A program made the translations under genes and the position numbers. Positions 38,491 through 47,180 of a stretch of 64,000 nucleotides of DNA are shown here, one piece after another; position 1 is the stretch's first letter; every line of letters starts with the position of its first letter. This DNA is from Sphingomonas guangdongensis (GTDB lineage: Bacteria > Pseudomonadota > Alphaproteobacteria > Sphingomonadales > Sphingomonadaceae), in contig NZ_OBMI01000001.1 of NCBI RefSeq assembly GCF_900199185.1, positions 1,054,001 through 1,118,000 of the forward strand, read 5' to 3'. Below the pieces are notes generated by a model, which saw nothing but the letters and a program-made list of their open reading frames with translations, was not told the origin of the DNA and did no database searches.

Positions 38491-40017
38491 TCATAGCCCT
38501 TTGCGGCCGAACCCTCCGGCGCGGCGACCGGCCGCGAGCGGTGGAGCAGCGACCGGTGCGGGCGCGCGCGGCGGTGCTGCCGGGGCGGACGGGCGAGCGC
38601 GCGTCGGCGCTGTGGGTGCGGCGATGCCTGTCGGCCGGTCCGCCTCCATCCGTGCGGGCAAGGCCAGCCCTTGCCCGTCGGCGCCAGGCCTCAGGTCGCC
38701 CGCGATCGGGCTCGCCGCCGCCCCGCCATCGTTGCGCACGAAGGTCAGCGACAATGCCCGACCCGCGCGCCCCGGCGCCCGCGCGGGCTCCAGCGTGCAG
38801 CGGATCGCGCGATCGTCCGCCGTCTTCCCCATCGTGTCGCCGTCGCCGATCACCTGTCCGTGGGTGAGCAGGTAGCGAAGGACGTTGCTCATCTGATCCG
38901 CGGCTTCACCGAAGGGAAGCGGCGCGTGCCACATCTCGACCTCCAGCCCGATCAGCGGGGTGAGCCCGACGGTGGCGAACGACACGTCGCCGTCGCGGTC
39001 GCTGATCACCTCCGTCCGCGTCCACAGCGCGAGCGGCAGCTCGTCCGCCGTGACGACGATGCCGAGCATGTCGTGCAGCGCCGTTGCCGCGAAGAGGCCG
39101 CGCGTCGTCGTGTTGATCAGCGCGATCGTGCCCGGCAGCCGCGCCAGCAGGCCCGCGACCACCGTGATCACCTTGGCGACCTGGCGCACCGTCTCAAACG
39201 GGACGGCGGCCGGGTCGAGCATCGATCCGATCATCGCGGTCGTGCGGTGCGCCCGCAGCCGGGCACCATCGCCGTCACCCCAGGAGCCGTACCGAATGCA
39301 GCTCTCCCACACGAAGTCGGGTGCGGGCTCGCTCGTCTGCTTGACGATGACCTGCGTGCCGCGGCCTGCCAGTCCCGCGCCGGTGAGCGACCAGTGGCCG
39401 GCCGGGTCGATCGCCTGCGCGACCTGCTCGATGATCGCCCAATCGGGCTGCAGCGGCCGATCGGCCAGCAGCATCAGCATCGGCATGCCCCGGCGATGCG
39501 CATCCGGCTGCCGCGCGTCGACCGTCGGCGCCGTCGCCGCGCGCGTCGCCGCCTGCACGCCGGGTCCGGCGCAGGCGACCGCGTCGGCGAGCGACGCTTC
39601 GTTCGCGAGCGCGCGGAGGATCGCCGGTAGCGCCGCGACAGGCAGCCAGGCGGTGCCGGGGATCAGCTGGCAGAGCGCGCCGTCCTCGTCCGCGCTCATC
39701 GCCGCCGCGCAGATCACCGTCGTGATCCGCTCCGCGACCGGCCGCAGCTCGGTGGTGGGCGGCAGCAGCTCCAGATACCACCCATGCGGCGGCGCGTCGG
39801 GGTGCTGCTCGCGGCGGGCGCGGTACTCGGTCAGGATCAGCGAGCCGTCCGACCGCCCCTGGATCAGGCCGGAGGCGGCGTACCGCCCGATCTGGCCGGG
39901 GGAGCCGTCATCGTCCTCGCCGCAGTGCCAGCGATGGAGCGGGACGTGCTTGCCGAGTGCGTCGCGAAGCGCCCCGATCGGGAACGGGACCTGCTTGCTG
40001 AAGGTGATGATCGCCAT
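38491..40017 (-). CDS. Hypothetical protein, 508 residues
   Basis: I do not recognise this protein with confidence. It starts MAIITFSKQVPFPIGALRDAL with no signal peptide. Middle segments include MPMLMLLADRPLQPDWAIIE, LLARLPGTIALINTTTRGLF and VGLTPLIGLEVEMWHAPLPF, faintly recalling DUF4261-type proteins. The last 80 or so residues are rich in Pro, Ala and Arg and probably disordered, ending GGFGRKGL. It is probably cytoplasmic. It lies upstream of the TPP riboswitch on the same strand but is not likely part of the thiC unit. Confidence 0.65.
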   Translation of the reverse strand: MAIITFSKQVPFPIGALRDALGKHVPLHRWHCGEDDDGSPGQIGRYAASGLIQGRSDGSLILTEYRARREQHPDAPPHGWYLELLPPTTELRPVAERITTVICAAAMSADEDGALCQLIPGTAWLPVAALPAILRALANEASLADAVACAGPGVQAATRAATAPTVDARQPDAHRRGMPMLMLLADRPLQPDWAIIEQVAQAIDPAGHWSLTGAGLAGRGTQVIVKQTSEPAPDFVWESCIRYGSWGDGDGARLRAHRTTAMIGSMLDPAAVPFETVRQVAKVITVVAGLLARLPGTIALINTTTRGLFAATALHDMLGIVVTADELPLALWTRTEVISDRDGDVSFATVGLTPLIGLEVEMWHAPLPFGEAADQMSNVLRYLLTHGQVIGDGDTMGKTADDRAIRCTLEPARAPGRAGRALSLTFVRNDGGAAASPIAGDLRPGADGQGLALPARMEADRPTGIAAPTAPTRARPSAPAAPPRAPAPVAAPPLAAGRRAGGFGRKGL

Positions 40018-40097
40018 GCCGTCCCTGCCCGCGCGCTGCCCGGCGGCGAGCGTAGGACGGCCGGCTTAAGGAGTGATTAGGTCCGCCGAGTTCGAGC

Positions 40098-40970
40098 TCA
40101 GAAGGTGTAGGCGAGCCCCACCACGCCCAGCCACTGGCTCTTCTCGCCCGCGATCCGCACGACCGGCGAGTAGGAGAAGCCGTTGAGCAGCCGCGAGTAG
40201 GTGCCGCCGCCGACGATCTTCAGGCCGTGGAGCAGGTCGCCGGTCAGCGAGACGGTCGCGAGCGCGCCGACCGAATAGTTCTTCCACCCGCCGCGTGCGG
40301 CGAAGACGGGCAGGCCGCTCGCCAGCGACTGGGCGGGGGTGACGGAGTAGTAGGTGCGGGCGAAGTCGCCCTCCACCCGCTCGGCCGTCGCGAACAGCCC
40401 GACCGCCGCCTTGCGCGACAGCGGGGTCAGATAGCTGACGGAGGGCTGGAAGATGCCGGAACCGTGCGCGTCGGTCACGTCGACGCGGTAGCTGGCCGAG
40501 ATCGACAGCCGGTCGTACGGGCTGGTGATCACGCCCGTCTTGGCGATGCCGACATAGCCGCCGAGCTCGATCGCGGTGTCGATTTCGCCCAGCGCCCGAA
40601 TGCGCGCGTCGTCGATGTTGTCGATCGAGGTGCGATTGAGGTTCACGACCCCGATCGGCCCGGCCTGGAAGTCGATCCCGTTCGCCGAGCGGTCGGGAAT
40701 CACGTCAACCGACAGGCGGTTGCCCGCAAGCTGGAACGAGAAGCCCTTGTACGACCCGATGGCGCCGGGCGCGGGCGTGAAGCGGTAGTCGTCCGAACCC
40801 TCGTAATCGGGCAGGTACACCGCCCCGGCACCGATCGTCAGCGAGTCGCCGTCGACGTCGATGTCGCTTGGCAGCGTCGGCGTCTGAGGCTCCGGCGGCA
40901 GCGCCGCTTCCTGCGCGAAGGCAGGCGTGGCGAGCAACAGCCCGGCTAGGGTCAAGGACAGAAATTTCAC
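40098..40970 (-). CDS. MipA/OmpV family outer-membrane protein
   Basis: A 290-residue beta-barrel-type protein. A signal peptide (about 1-19, ending PAFAQ) leads to ITIGAGAVYLPDYEGSDDY-like sequence (LTIGAGAVYLPDYEGSDDY), the family's opening strand, alternating beta strands, and the final GLAYTF with the terminal Phe needed for Bam recognition. MipA relatives scaffold murein enzymes or take part in antibiotic entry. The GTG start at 40970 gives the signal peptide. Confidence 0.88.
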   Translation of the reverse strand: MKFLSLTLAGLLLATPAFAQEAALPPEPQTPTLPSDIDVDGDSLTIGAGAVYLPDYEGSDDYRFTPAPGAIGSYKGFSFQLAGNRLSVDVIPDRSANGIDFQAGPIGVVNLNRTSIDNIDDARIRALGEIDTAIELGGYVGIAKTGVITSPYDRLSISASYRVDVTDAHGSGIFQPSVSYLTPLSRKAAVGLFATAERVEGDFARTYYSVTPAQSLASGLPVFAARGGWKNYSVGALATVSLTGDLLHGLKIVGGGTYSRLLNGFSYSPVVRIAGEKSQWLGVVGLAYTF

Positions 40971-41065
40971 GGCTGTGGCGCTCCAGGCACAAGGAATGTT
41001 GCAGCCGCGTAACGCCAGATGGCTCGAAAGGGTCCTCTACCGACGGCGGAAGGGCTTGTTGCGCC

Positions 41066-41572
41066 TCAGAGCAGGTAGCGGACCCGGATGTCCTGTTCGT
41101 TGCGTCCCGAGTCCAGAACGAACCGCGCGGACGAGAAGCGCGGCGGGCCGAAGCCGATTGCCGGGTTGCGCGAGAAACCGAAGCCCTCTCGCGGGATGCC
41201 CATCATCGTGTCGAGCTTGTTGTTGCCGTTCTCGTCGTGGATCAGCGCGGCGGCGTAGGCACCGGGCGCGAGCCCCTCGACCCGGATCGTGCGCTCCCGC
41301 GCCGGCACGCGCCGCGACAGCGCGCGGGCGTCGTCAACGCAGGATGGAAAGTTCGTCGGGTCGGCGGTGAGGCACAGCTGGATCACGCCCTTGGTCGAGC
41401 GCAGCTTGGTGATGTCGATCTCAACCGACGCGATCGGCGACGCGCCGCCCAGCACCAGCGCCGCCCCCAGCGCTGCCGCCGCGACGCCGCTGCGACGCGA
41501 AATCCCCCAGACCGCGGTCGGTGCCGCAAACGCGGTCCCAGAACCGGAAGTAGAGTCCATAATTGCACCCAT
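41066..41572 (-). CDS. DUF2141 family periplasmic protein
   Basis: A 168-residue protein of the DUF2141 type, marked by IQLCLTADPTNFPSCVDDA, YAAALIHDENGNNKLDT and GIPREGFGFSRNP. The role of the family is unknown; it is often beside carotenoid or lipid genes. An inner hydrophobic stretch (about residues 28-45) looks like a signal peptide preceded by an unusually long N-terminal lead. The only plausible ATG start makes its first 152 bp overlap the 3-prime end of the hydroxylase gene in another frame, so the start could be wrong. Confidence 0.75.
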   Translation of the reverse strand: MGAIMDSTSGSGTAFAAPTAVWGISRRSGVAAAALGAALVLGGASPIASVEIDITKLRSTKGVIQLCLTADPTNFPSCVDDARALSRRVPARERTIRVEGLAPGAYAAALIHDENGNNKLDTMMGIPREGFGFSRNPAIGFGPPRFSSARFVLDSGRNEQDIRVRYLL

Positions 41573-42215
41573 AGGCGTCGTGATGACGCTGATGATGACT
41601 GGCAGTGATCAGCCACGCCCCCAGTGGCCCCCCCCACATGAACCTAGGGAAAATCTCCCAGCCCATGTGATTGGTTACACCCATAAACGTCATCACGGTC
41701 AGGACCAGACCCAGCATCGCGACGTGGATCGGAATCACGAACACCAGTAGCGGAATTACCACAGCCCCGGTCAGTGCTTCCCAGGGATGGAACGCCATCG
41801 CCGCCCAGGCGGTCGGGGGACGGCTGGCATGGTGGACGGCGTGGACACGCCTGAACACCGCCGGCCGATGCATCCAGCGATGCGACCAGTAGAACCAGGT
41901 ATCGTGCGCGAAGAGGAAGAGCAGCACCGACACCGGCACGTACCATAGCGGATAGGCGCCCCAATCCTCGTAGATCAGCGTCCAGCCGCGGTTCTGCCAG
42001 CCCCAGGCGACGATGCCCGCCGGGACGCCGTAGATGGCCGCGGAGTAGAGGCTCCAGCGGATCTCCCGCCTGATCTGTTCGTCCAGCCCGGCGTAGTGCC
42101 CCGGCCGCGTAAGCCGCGTCGCGAGCGCGAAGCCTGCGCTGGTCAGCAGATAGCGGACGCCGACGATCACCGTCATCGCGACGGCGGACAGGACAATGGC
42201 AAGGAAAACCGTCAT
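41421..42215 (-). CDS. Fatty acid/sterol/carotenoid hydroxylase superfamily protein
   Basis: A 264-residue membrane di-iron enzyme with four hydrophobic helices. The eight-histidine motifs are HDTWFYWSHRWMH, HAVHH and HHQRHH. It is divergent from crtY, so a carotenoid ring hydroxylase role is plausible, though the sequence pattern is also that of sterol desaturase-type enzymes. The conserved domain ends at GTDRGLGDF; the last 22 or so residues (QRRRGGSAGGG...) look non-native and overlap the DUF2141 gene. Confidence 0.82.
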   Translation of the reverse strand: MTVFLAIVLSAVAMTVIVGVRYLLTSAGFALATRLTRPGHYAGLDEQIRREIRWSLYSAAIYGVPAGIVAWGWQNRGWTLIYEDWGAYPLWYVPVSVLLFLFAHDTWFYWSHRWMHRPAVFRRVHAVHHASRPPTAWAAMAFHPWEALTGAVVIPLLVFVIPIHVAMLGLVLTVMTFMGVTNHMGWEIFPRFMWGGPLGAWLITASHHQRHHDAYGCNYGLYFRFWDRVCGTDRGLGDFASQRRRGGSAGGGAGAGRRVADRVG

Positions 42216-42333
42216 GCCACGCGCACTTACCCGGAGTCCGTTACCCAATCCACCCAAAGCGGCACAGCCGGGCGGCGGTGCGGTACGCCGCGCACCCTTC
42301 CGCCCGCCCTGTGCTTGGGCTAGGCGACACGCT

Positions 42334-43497
42334 GTGGCAGCGATCATACCCTGCGACGTCGCGATCGTCGGCGGCGGCCTCTCGGGCGGGCTGATCGCGC
42401 TTGCGCTCCGCCAGCGCCGGCCGGACGCGCGCGTGGTGATCGTGGAGCGCGGTGAGACGCTCGGCGGCAATCACATCTGGTCGTTCTTCGGCAGCGACAT
42501 CGCCAAGACCGACCGCGAGATCGTGATCCCGGTGGTGGCGCATGTCTGGCAGGGCTACGACATCGCCTTTCCGGCGCGGCGCCGGACGCTTCCCGCCAAC
42601 TACTATTCGGTCACCTCCGAACGCTTCGACCGCGAGGTCCGCGCCGCCTGCGCGGAGGGAAGCGTGCTGACCGGGCGCAAGGTCGTGTCGGTGGAGGCGC
42701 ATGCCGTGCTGCTGGCCGACGGCGACCGGATCGAGGCCGGGTGCGTGATCGACTGCCGCGGCGCGGGCGACCTCTCGACGCTGGAGCTCGGCTGGCAGAA
42801 GTTCCTGGGTCGCGAGCTGATCCTCAAGCGCCCGCACGGTGCCGTCCGGCCGACTGTGATGGACGGGTCCGTCGACCAGATCGACGGTTTTCGCTTCGTC
42901 TACACGCTCCCGTTCGCCGACGACCGGATGTTCGTGGAGGACACCTATTATTCCGACACCCCCGACATCGACCGCGCAGCGCTGGGCGTCCGGATTGACA
43001 CCTATGCCGCCGCGAAGGGCTGGAAGCGTGCCGGGATCGCCCGCGAAGAGGCAGGGGCACTCGGCGTCGTGATCGGCGGCGACTTCGACGCCTATTGGGC
43101 GAGCAGCGGATCGGGCCCGGCCAAGGCGGGAGTGCGCGCCGGACTGTTCCACCCGACCACCGGCTACTCGCTGCCCGATGCCGTCCGTGTCGCCAGCCTG
43201 GTCGCGGATGCACCCGACCTGACGAGCGAGGCGTTGGGCGAGCGGCTTCACGCGCACGCCCGCGCCGCCTGGAAGGATCGCAGTTTCTACCGCATGCTCG
43301 ACAAGATGTTGTTCCGCGCCGCCGATCCGGGTGAGCGCTACCGCGTGCTGGAGCGGTTCTACGGCCTCGACGCCGCGCTCATCGCCCGCTTCTACGCGGG
43401 GCGGAGCCGGCTGGGCGACAAGGCGCGCATCCTGATGGGGCGCCCGCCGGTTCCGATCGGCCGCGCCGTCCGCGCGCTCGCGGGACGCGCGGCATGA
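42334..43497 (+). CDS. crtY: Lycopene beta-cyclase
   Basis: Closes the beta-ionone rings of lycopene to give beta-carotene; 387 residues. An FAD-binding start AIVGGGLSGGLIALAL, NHIWSFFGSD and the late HPTTGYSLPDAVRVA motif are typical of CrtY-type cyclases. The GTG at 42334 is chosen because the family starts about there (CDVAIVGGG); an ATG at 42196 would extend over the promoter. It overlaps crtI by 4 bp. Confidence 0.92.
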   Translation: MAAIIPCDVAIVGGGLSGGLIALALRQRRPDARVVIVERGETLGGNHIWSFFGSDIAKTDREIVIPVVAHVWQGYDIAFPARRRTLPANYYSVTSERFDREVRAACAEGSVLTGRKVVSVEAHAVLLADGDRIEAGCVIDCRGAGDLSTLELGWQKFLGRELILKRPHGAVRPTVMDGSVDQIDGFRFVYTLPFADDRMFVEDTYYSDTPDIDRAALGVRIDTYAAAKGWKRAGIAREEAGALGVVIGGDFDAYWASSGSGPAKAGVRAGLFHPTTGYSLPDAVRVASLVADAPDLTSEALGERLHAHARAAWKDRSFYRMLDKMLFRAADPGERYRVLERFYGLDAALIARFYAGRSRLGDKARILMGRPPVPIGRAVRALAGRAA

Positions 43498-44972
43498 AGC
43501 GCGCGGTCATCGTCGGCGCGGGCTTCGGCGGCCTCGCGCTCGGCATCCGCCTCCAGTCCGCCGGAGTCGCGACGACGATCGTGGAGGCGCGCGACCGGCC
43601 CGGCGGCCGTGCCTATGTGTGGGAACGCGACGGCTTCACCTTCGATGCCGGACCGACCGTGATCACCGCGCCCGATACGCTCCAGGAGCTGTGGGCATTG
43701 TCGGGCCGCGACATCGCGGACGACGTGACGCTGCTCCCGGTCAATCCCTTCTACCGGCTCAACTGGCCGGACGGCACCAACTTCGACTACACCAACGACG
43801 ACACGGTGCTCCGCGCCGAGATCGGCAAGCTCAACCCCAAGGACATCGACGGCTACGCCCGGTTCCTGGAGTACTCCGCAGGCGTGTACCGCGAGGGGTA
43901 CGAGAAGCTCGGCCACGTCGCGTTCCTCGACTTCACGTCGATGGTGAAGGCGGCGCCCGCGCTCGCCAAGTACCAGGCGTGGCGCTCCGTCTACTCGATG
44001 GTGTCGAGCTTCGTGGAAAACGAGAAGCTGCGCCAGGCGCTCAGCTTCCATACGCTCCTCGTCGGTGGCAATCCGATGACGACATCCGCGATCTACGCGC
44101 TGATCCACAAGCTGGAGCGCGACGGCGGCGTGTGGTTCGCGCAAGGCGGTACCAACCGGCTGGTCGCGGGCATGGTCCGCCACTTCGAGCGGCTGGGCGG
44201 CGTCGTGCGGCTGTCGGCACCGGTCGCGTCAATCGATACGCTGGGCGACCGGGCGACCGGCGTCACGCTCGCGGACGGCGAGCGGATCGAGGCGGACGCG
44301 GTCGCATCCAACGGCGACCTGGTCCACACCTATCGCACGCTGCTGAGCGGATCGCGCGCGGCGCAGCGGACCGCGGCGCGGCTGGAGCGGAAGCGCTTCT
44401 CGCCGTCGCTGTTCGTGGTGCACTTCGGCGTCCGCGGGACCTGGCCCGGCATCCCGCACCACATGATCCTGTTCGGCCCGCGCTATAAGGGGCTGCTGTC
44501 GGACATCTACGACCACGGGCTGGTGAGCGAGGACTTCTCGCTCTACCTCCACCATCCGACCGTCACCGATCCGACGCTCGCGCCGGAGGGATGCTCCACC
44601 TTCTACGCGCTGGCGCCGGTGCCGCACATGGGCAAGTTCGTCGGCGACTGGGACGCGCTCGCGCCGGTGCTGGAGAAGCGCATCCTGGACGAGGTCGGCC
44701 GCCGGCTGCTCCCCGACATCCACGACCGGATCGTCACCAAATTCAGCTACTCGCCGGCCGACTTCAACCGCGACCTGTCGGCGCACCAGGGCAGCGCCTT
44801 CAGCCTGGAGCCGGTGCTGACGCAGAGTGCCTATTTCCGTGCGCACAACCGCGACGACAATATCCCGAACCTCTACTTCGTCGGCGCGGGCACGCATCCG
44901 GGCGCGGGGATCCCGGGTGTGGTCGGCAGCGCCAAGGCGACCGCGGGGCTGATGCTCGAAGGGGATCGGTGA
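43494..44972 (+). CDS. crtI: Phytoene desaturase
   Basis: An FAD enzyme that introduces four double bonds into phytoene to give lycopene; 492 residues. It has VGAGFGGLALGIRL at the N-terminus, ERDGFTFDAGPTVIT soon after, and the C-terminal bacterial phytoene dehydrogenase signature around NLYFVGAGTHPGAGIPGV. It is the second gene of the crt operon and overlaps crtY. Confidence 0.95.
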   Translation: MKRAVIVGAGFGGLALGIRLQSAGVATTIVEARDRPGGRAYVWERDGFTFDAGPTVITAPDTLQELWALSGRDIADDVTLLPVNPFYRLNWPDGTNFDYTNDDTVLRAEIGKLNPKDIDGYARFLEYSAGVYREGYEKLGHVAFLDFTSMVKAAPALAKYQAWRSVYSMVSSFVENEKLRQALSFHTLLVGGNPMTTSAIYALIHKLERDGGVWFAQGGTNRLVAGMVRHFERLGGVVRLSAPVASIDTLGDRATGVTLADGERIEADAVASNGDLVHTYRTLLSGSRAAQRTAARLERKRFSPSLFVVHFGVRGTWPGIPHHMILFGPRYKGLLSDIYDHGLVSEDFSLYLHHPTVTDPTLAPEGCSTFYALAPVPHMGKFVGDWDALAPVLEKRILDEVGRRLLPDIHDRIVTKFSYSPADFNRDLSAHQGSAFSLEPVLTQSAYFRAHNRDDNIPNLYFVGAGTHPGAGIPGVVGSAKATAGLMLEGDR

Positions 44973-45017
44973 GCCCCAGGGTTGCTGGCCTGGGCCGCTT
45001 CGCCTAGCGCGCGCGCC

Positions 45018-45599
45018 ATGAAGCGTCTTGCCATCTACTGCGGGTCGGCGACCCCCGCCGATCCGGTCTACATCGACAATGCCCGTGAGGTCGGCCGCAC
45101 GCTGGCGGAGCGCGGGATCGGCGTCGTCTACGGCGGCGGGCGGCTGGGGCTGATGGGCGCGGTCGCCGATGCGGCGCTGGCGGCGGGCGGCGAGGTGATC
45201 GGGGTCATACCGCAGGCGCTGGTCGATGCGGAGGTCGCGCATCGCGGCTGCACCGAGCTCCACGTCGTGGACACGATGCACCAGCGCAAGCAGGCCTTCA
45301 CCGACCTGTCGGACGGCTTCGTCACGCTGCCCGGTGGCACCGGCACGATGGACGAGCTGTGGGAGGCGATGAGCTGGGCGCAGATCGGCTATCATGCGAA
45401 GCCGGTCGGGCTGCTGAACGTCGCGGGCTACTATGACGGGCTGATCCAGTTCGTGCGGACGATGGGCGACGTCGGCTTCCTGCGTGCGCAGCACCGCGGC
45501 CTGCTGCTGATCGACGATCGGCTGGACGGGTTGCTCGAGCAGATGGCGGCGTTCCGGCCCGCGACGACGATCGGCGAGATCGGCGCCAAGGACCTGTGA
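45018..45599 (+). CDS. LOG family protein (TIGR00730), nucleotide phosphoribohydrolase type
   Basis: A 193-residue Rossmann-fold protein of the LOG/lysine-decarboxylase-like family. It has AIYCGSATPADPVY, VYGGGRLGLMG and the catalytic PGGTGTMDELWE. Relatives release bases from nucleoside 5-prime-monophosphates; in plants and some bacteria this makes active cytokinins. It sits between crtI and crtB, starting 45 bp after crtI and overlapping crtB by 4 bp, so it is part of the carotenoid operon though its link to pigment is unclear. Confidence 0.92.
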   Translation: MKRLAIYCGSATPADPVYIDNAREVGRTLAERGIGVVYGGGRLGLMGAVADAALAAGGEVIGVIPQALVDAEVAHRGCTELHVVDTMHQRKQAFTDLSDGFVTLPGGTGTMDELWEAMSWAQIGYHAKPVGLLNVAGYYDGLIQFVRTMGDVGFLRAQHRGLLLIDDRLDGLLEQMAAFRPATTIGEIGAKDL

Positions 45600-46552
45600 G
45601 CTTGGCCACCCGCGCCGAGACGGTCGCGGCCGCCCGGACCACCATCGCGCGCGGATCGAAGAGCTTCGCCGCGGCCAGCAAGCTGTTCGGGCCGGTGACG
45701 CGCGAGCGGGCCTGGCTGCTCTATGCCTGGTGCCGCGCGTGCGACGACATCGCCGACGATCAGGTGCTGGGGCATGACCAGCAGGCGGTGACCGACCCGG
45801 CGGCGCGGATCGCGACCATCCGCGCGCGGACCGACGCGGTGCTCCGCGGCGAGTGGACCGGCGATCCCGCCTTTGACGGGCTGCGCTACGTGGTCGCGGA
45901 AACGGGTATGCCGCGCGTGTTCATCGACGAGCACATCGCCGGCTTCGCGCTCGACGCCGACGAGTGGCGGCCGCGCACCACCGATGACCTGCTGCGCTAC
46001 TGCTACCATGTCGCGGGCGTGGTCGGCTGCATGATGGCGGTGGTGATGGGGGTGGACCCGAACGACACCGCGACGCTGGACCGCGCCGCCGATCTCGGCC
46101 TCGCGTTTCAGCTCGCCAACATCGCGCGCGACATCGAGGAGGATGATCGCGCCGGGCGCTGCTACCTGCCGGTCGAATGGCTGGTCGAGATGGACATGCC
46201 GCCCGGCGAGCACCTGAAGCCGCCGTTCCGCAAGCGGCTGGCGGTGCTCTCCACCCGGCTCGCGCGAATGGCCGCCTGCTACGAGGAGAGCGCGCGGCTC
46301 GGCACGCCGGCGCTGGGCGGGCGCGAGGCCTGGGCGGTGCTGGCGGCGGCCGACATCTACGGCGGGATCGCGCGCAAGGTCGCCGCGGCGGGCGAGCACG
46401 CCTGGGATCACCGCGTCACGACCACCCGCGGCGAGAAGATCGTGGCGATCGCCCGCGCCGGGTGGCAGGCGGCGAACCGGCGGCGGCTCTACCCAGATGC
46501 GCCGCGCGATTCGGCGCTGTGGTCGCGAGCGCGGCTGGCGGGCGAGCGCTGA
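45596..46552 (+). CDS. crtB: Phytoene synthase
   Basis: Condenses two geranylgeranyl diphosphates to phytoene; 318 residues. The two Asp-rich motifs are CRACDDIADD and ANIARDIEEDD, and WCRACDD, YCYHVAGVVG and the end LYPDAPRDSALWS fit. It starts at GTG within the stop of the LOG gene. A second in-frame start, TTG, is six bases further. It completes the crtY-crtI-LOG-crtB run. Confidence 0.95.
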   Translation: MSLATRAETVAAARTTIARGSKSFAAASKLFGPVTRERAWLLYAWCRACDDIADDQVLGHDQQAVTDPAARIATIRARTDAVLRGEWTGDPAFDGLRYVVAETGMPRVFIDEHIAGFALDADEWRPRTTDDLLRYCYHVAGVVGCMMAVVMGVDPNDTATLDRAADLGLAFQLANIARDIEEDDRAGRCYLPVEWLVEMDMPPGEHLKPPFRKRLAVLSTRLARMAACYEESARLGTPALGGREAWAVLAAADIYGGIARKVAAAGEHAWDHRVTTTRGEKIVAIARAGWQAANRRRLYPDAPRDSALWSRARLAGER

Positions 46553-46554
46553 AA

Positions 46555-46657
46555 CCCGTCACCCCAGCGCGGGCCGGGGTCCATGTCCGTGTCGATCAGC
46601 CCCGAGCGTTCGCTTTTCGTCACAGACATGGATGCCGGCCTGCGCTGGCATGACGGT
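46555..46657. repeat. Imperfect inverted repeat downstream of crtB (REP-like)
   Basis: The left arm (about 46556-46591, CGTCACCCCAGCGCGGGCC...) and right arm (about 46621-46657) are inverted copies with roughly 31 of 37 positions pairing; the loop is about 30 bases. Such CGTCATCCCAGC-type palindromes are common intergenic repeats in sphingomonads. It separates crtB from the convergent stress gene and may end both transcripts. Confidence 0.65.
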
Positions 46658-46669
46658 TGAGGGTGGGAC

Positions 46670-47119
46670 TCAGAGCGTCACTTCGCCCTCATCCTCGCCG
46701 TCCCAATAGTGCGCGCGGCTCGCGTGAACCTGGATGAGGACAATCCCCGGCGTGTCGACGCCCTGCGGGAAGTAGCGGTCGAGATCCTTGGTCCAGTGCG
46801 CCTCGAACTGCGCCTTGTCGCGGATCAGCGTCGCGCGACCCTCGATGGTGAGGAAGAAGGGGCGCATGCCGAGCAGCCCGGACTTCCCCTGGTACGACAG
46901 GCCGACGTTCGGGTCCGCCTCGATGTCGCTGATCGTGCGCGCCTGCTCGTAGGAGAAGAACCAGCTGTCGCCATCATAGGCCACGTCGCGGTTGTTGCTC
47001 ATCGGGCGCCCGGCGATCGCCCCGCCGCTGGTGCGGGTGCTGAGCGTGCAGAAATCGATGTCGCGCATCTTCTCGGCCAGGTCGGCGAGGCTGCGGTGGG
47101 TGGCGGCGGTGTCGGTCAT
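46670..47119 (-). CDS. PPOX-fold flavin-binding stress protein
   Basis: A 149-residue split-barrel protein of the pyridoxamine 5-prime-phosphate oxidase-like group, often annotated as general stress protein. It has FCTLSTRTSGGAIAGRPMSNN, FFSYEQARTISDIEADPNV and FLTIEGRATLIRDKAQFE. It likely binds FMN or FAD; no substrate is known. A possible general-stress promoter lies directly upstream. Confidence 0.85.
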   Translation of the reverse strand: MTDTAATHRSLADLAEKMRDIDFCTLSTRTSGGAIAGRPMSNNRDVAYDGDSWFFSYEQARTISDIEADPNVGLSYQGKSGLLGMRPFFLTIEGRATLIRDKAQFEAHWTKDLDRYFPQGVDTPGIVLIQVHASRAHYWDGEDEGEVTL

Positions 47120-47153
47120 GGCTGAAGGCTCCGGTTGCGGCGTTCGGGCGCTC

Positions 47154-47180
47154 AACGCGCCGGACGCGGCAACCGGTTCC
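47154..47180 (-). promoter_or_regulatory. Possible EcfG-type general stress promoter
   Basis: On the minus strand GGAAC (47180-47176) and CGTT (47157-47154) lie 18 bases apart, close to the alphaproteobacterial EcfG consensus GGAAC-N16/17-CGTT but one base too long. It is 35 bases before the stress protein start and right after the S41 protease stop. Confidence 0.3.
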
